Part shown: in pieces, positions 6,292 through 7,015 of the stretch
Numbering within the stretch: position 1 is the stretch's first letter
How the letters are laid out: each line of letters begins with the position of its first letter
DNA from: Bacteroides sp.
Lineage (GTDB): Bacteria; Bacteroidota; Bacteroidia; Bacteroidales; Bacteroidaceae
NCBI GenBank assembly: GCA_030151635.1
Contig: JASLDF010000105.1
Coordinates: 1 to 7,015 of the forward strand
Direction of reading: 5' to 3'
DNA: 7,015 nt
Position numbers and translations under genes: made by a program
The notes under the pieces: model-generated
The model's input: only the letters and a program-made list of their open reading frames with translations
Database searches by the model: none
What the model was told of the DNA's origin: nothing

Positions 6292-6312
6292 CAGAATAAA
6301 CTAATCTGAATC
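6288..6312. repeat. Inverted repeat GATTCAGA-N9-TCTGAATC
   Basis: Perfect 8-base arms at 6288-6295 and 6305-6312 flank a 9-base spacer. No T-run follows on either strand, so it is not an intrinsic terminator. It could be an operator for a dimeric regulator or an RNA hairpin in a leader. Confidence 0.78.
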
Positions 6313-6578
6313 GAAGCACACATATGCATCAATCAACCAACACATTACCAAAATATTTAGTTTTAAAACGGAGAATTAAAAATGAAGGCAAGACAACACT
6401 CCTTTTAAGGAAATATAACGGCAGTCATATTCATTTAGTCATCTAAACTACACAAGTAAAGAGAATCTACCTTTATAGCGGATTTATTCAGCAATAATAA
6501 AATTAAAACGCGAATCATCGGTAGAAAGTCATATTTTTCCCATTATTTAGCATCTACAAGCTTCAACAAATTAGAATT

Positions 6579-7015
6579 ATGAATGTATATATTAAACACA
6601 TGGTAAGCCAACGCTGTATAAATGCGGTGGTTGACGCACTAAGGAAAATTGGCATTACTTATAAAACAGTTGAGCTTGGGGTCATCAGTGGGATTAAAGA
6701 AATGTCAGATAATCAAAAAGAAACATTTCAATTGGCATTAAAAAATATCGGTCTAGAATTAATTGAAGAGAAAAAAGACAATATGGTGGAGCAAATCAAA
6801 ATAGCTATCATAGAATCTATATTCTCTACACAAGAAAAGTTTAAATCTTCCTACTCTTCTTTCCTTAGTAAAAAGTTAAATCATAATTACACTTATCTAT
6901 CCAACCTGTTCACTAAAATAGAAGGTCATACGATTTCTCAATATATTATTAAACAGAGAATTGAACGTGTAAAAGAACTCATACAATACAAGGAGCTCAG
7001 TTTTTCCGAGATTGC
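6579..7015 (+). CDS. AraC-family transcriptional regulator with HMA-like N-terminal domain (partial, C-terminus beyond window)
   Basis: The frame opens at the ATG at 6579 and runs to the window edge (145 full codons); the gene is cut, not truncated. Residues 1-65 resemble a small heavy-metal-associated-like domain (start NVYIKHMV, then alternating strands and helices), and 66-98 form a helical linker. From about 99 the AraC DNA-binding region begins: KKLNHNYTYLSNLF and then EGHTISQYIIKQRIERVKEL, which is the first helix-turn-helix plus the long linking helix. The last residues, LSFSEI, open the second helix-turn-helix, most of which is outside. From memory this architecture is a common small Bacteroidota family of about 185-190 residues. 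The first Cys of the usual CxxC-like metal motif is Ser10, while Cys13 is kept. Its ligand and targets are unknown. It may act on the repeats in the adjoining intergenic region. No Shine-Dalgarno sequence is visible. Confidence 0.87.
   Translation, partial: MNVYIKHMVSQRCINAVVDALRKIGITYKTVELGVISGIKEMSDNQKETFQLALKNIGLELIEEKKDNMVEQIKIAIIESIFSTQEKFKSSYSSFLSKKLNHNYTYLSNLFTKIEGHTISQYIIKQRIERVKELIQYKELSFSEI

Larger units (their letters stand above)
6194..6578. other. 385-base non-coding region between divergent genes
   Basis: This AT-rich stretch separates the minus-strand flavoprotein gene from the plus-strand regulator gene. I see no coding frame of useful length, no RNA gene and no terminator. 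It holds the tandem 9-mer and the inverted repeat listed separately. Imperfect -7-like sites (7 of 8 bases) occur at 6232-6239 on the minus strand (CATATTTG), and at 6468-6475 (TACCTTTA) and 6532-6539 (TATTTTTC) on the plus strand. None has a matching -33 element, so no promoter is called. Confidence 0.7.

Noticed and set aside
6288..6312. Inverted repeat as an intrinsic terminator
   Set aside because: No T-run follows on either strand, and it lies upstream of both divergent genes.
6382..6408. Eight-codon frame MKARQHSF preceded by GGAG, a possible leader peptide
   Set aside because: It is very short, has no run of a regulatory amino acid and no attenuator hairpin after it, and Shine-Dalgarno sequences mean little in this group. 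It is likely chance.

Overview
This window looks like ordinary chromosome from an AT-rich member of the Bacteroidota, most likely the order Bacteroidales; I cannot place it to genus. Three things point there. Promoter-like sites match the Bacteroidota -7 element TAnnTTTG rather than TATAAT. Shine-Dalgarno sequences are mostly absent. Several proteins have a recognisably Bacteroidota form: a thymidine kinase with the characteristic N-terminus, a short RsmI without the extra C-terminal domain, a Cbp1-like coiled-coil lipoprotein, and a small AraC regulator with a heavy-metal-associated-like (HMA-like) N-terminal domain.

Layout. Positions 1-519 (minus) hold the first three quarters of a HAD-family nucleotidase of the YjjG type, cut by the window edge. 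Positions 591-2912 (minus) hold a tight three-gene unit, in transcription order: a 246-residue protein of unknown function, rsmI, and a coiled-coil lipoprotein. An intrinsic terminator at 526-565 closes this unit just before the HAD gene. At 2913-3020 a short divergent promoter region separates that unit from the plus-strand pair tdk (3021-3659) and an AI-2E-family membrane protein (3638-4834), which overlap by 22 bases. A tRNA-Lys(UUU) gene follows at 4927-4999 with its own well-formed promoter and a strong terminator. A nitronate monooxygenase-like flavoprotein lies on the minus strand at 5120-6193, and its terminator sits back to back with that of the tRNA. A 385-base non-coding stretch (6194-6578) contains a tandem 9-base repeat running into an inverted repeat. 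The window ends inside an AraC-type regulator on the plus strand (6579 onward).

How the genes relate. The content is mainly housekeeping: rRNA modification (RsmI), nucleotide salvage and clean-up (Tdk, the YjjG-like HAD), a cell-envelope lipoprotein, a transporter-like membrane protein, a tRNA and a flavin enzyme. They do not form one pathway. The divergent region at 2913-3020 feeds two separate transcription units, and the repeats at 6274-6312 could serve the nitronate monooxygenase gene, the regulator gene, or both.

I found no mobile element, CRISPR array, phage gene, toxin-antitoxin pair or defence system, and nothing I would call a new biological system. The points most worth a second look are the operator-like repeats, the Cys cluster in the flavoprotein, the missing Cys in the regulator's metal-binding-like motif, the terminator immediately before the HAD gene, and the uncharacterised protein encoded with RsmI.
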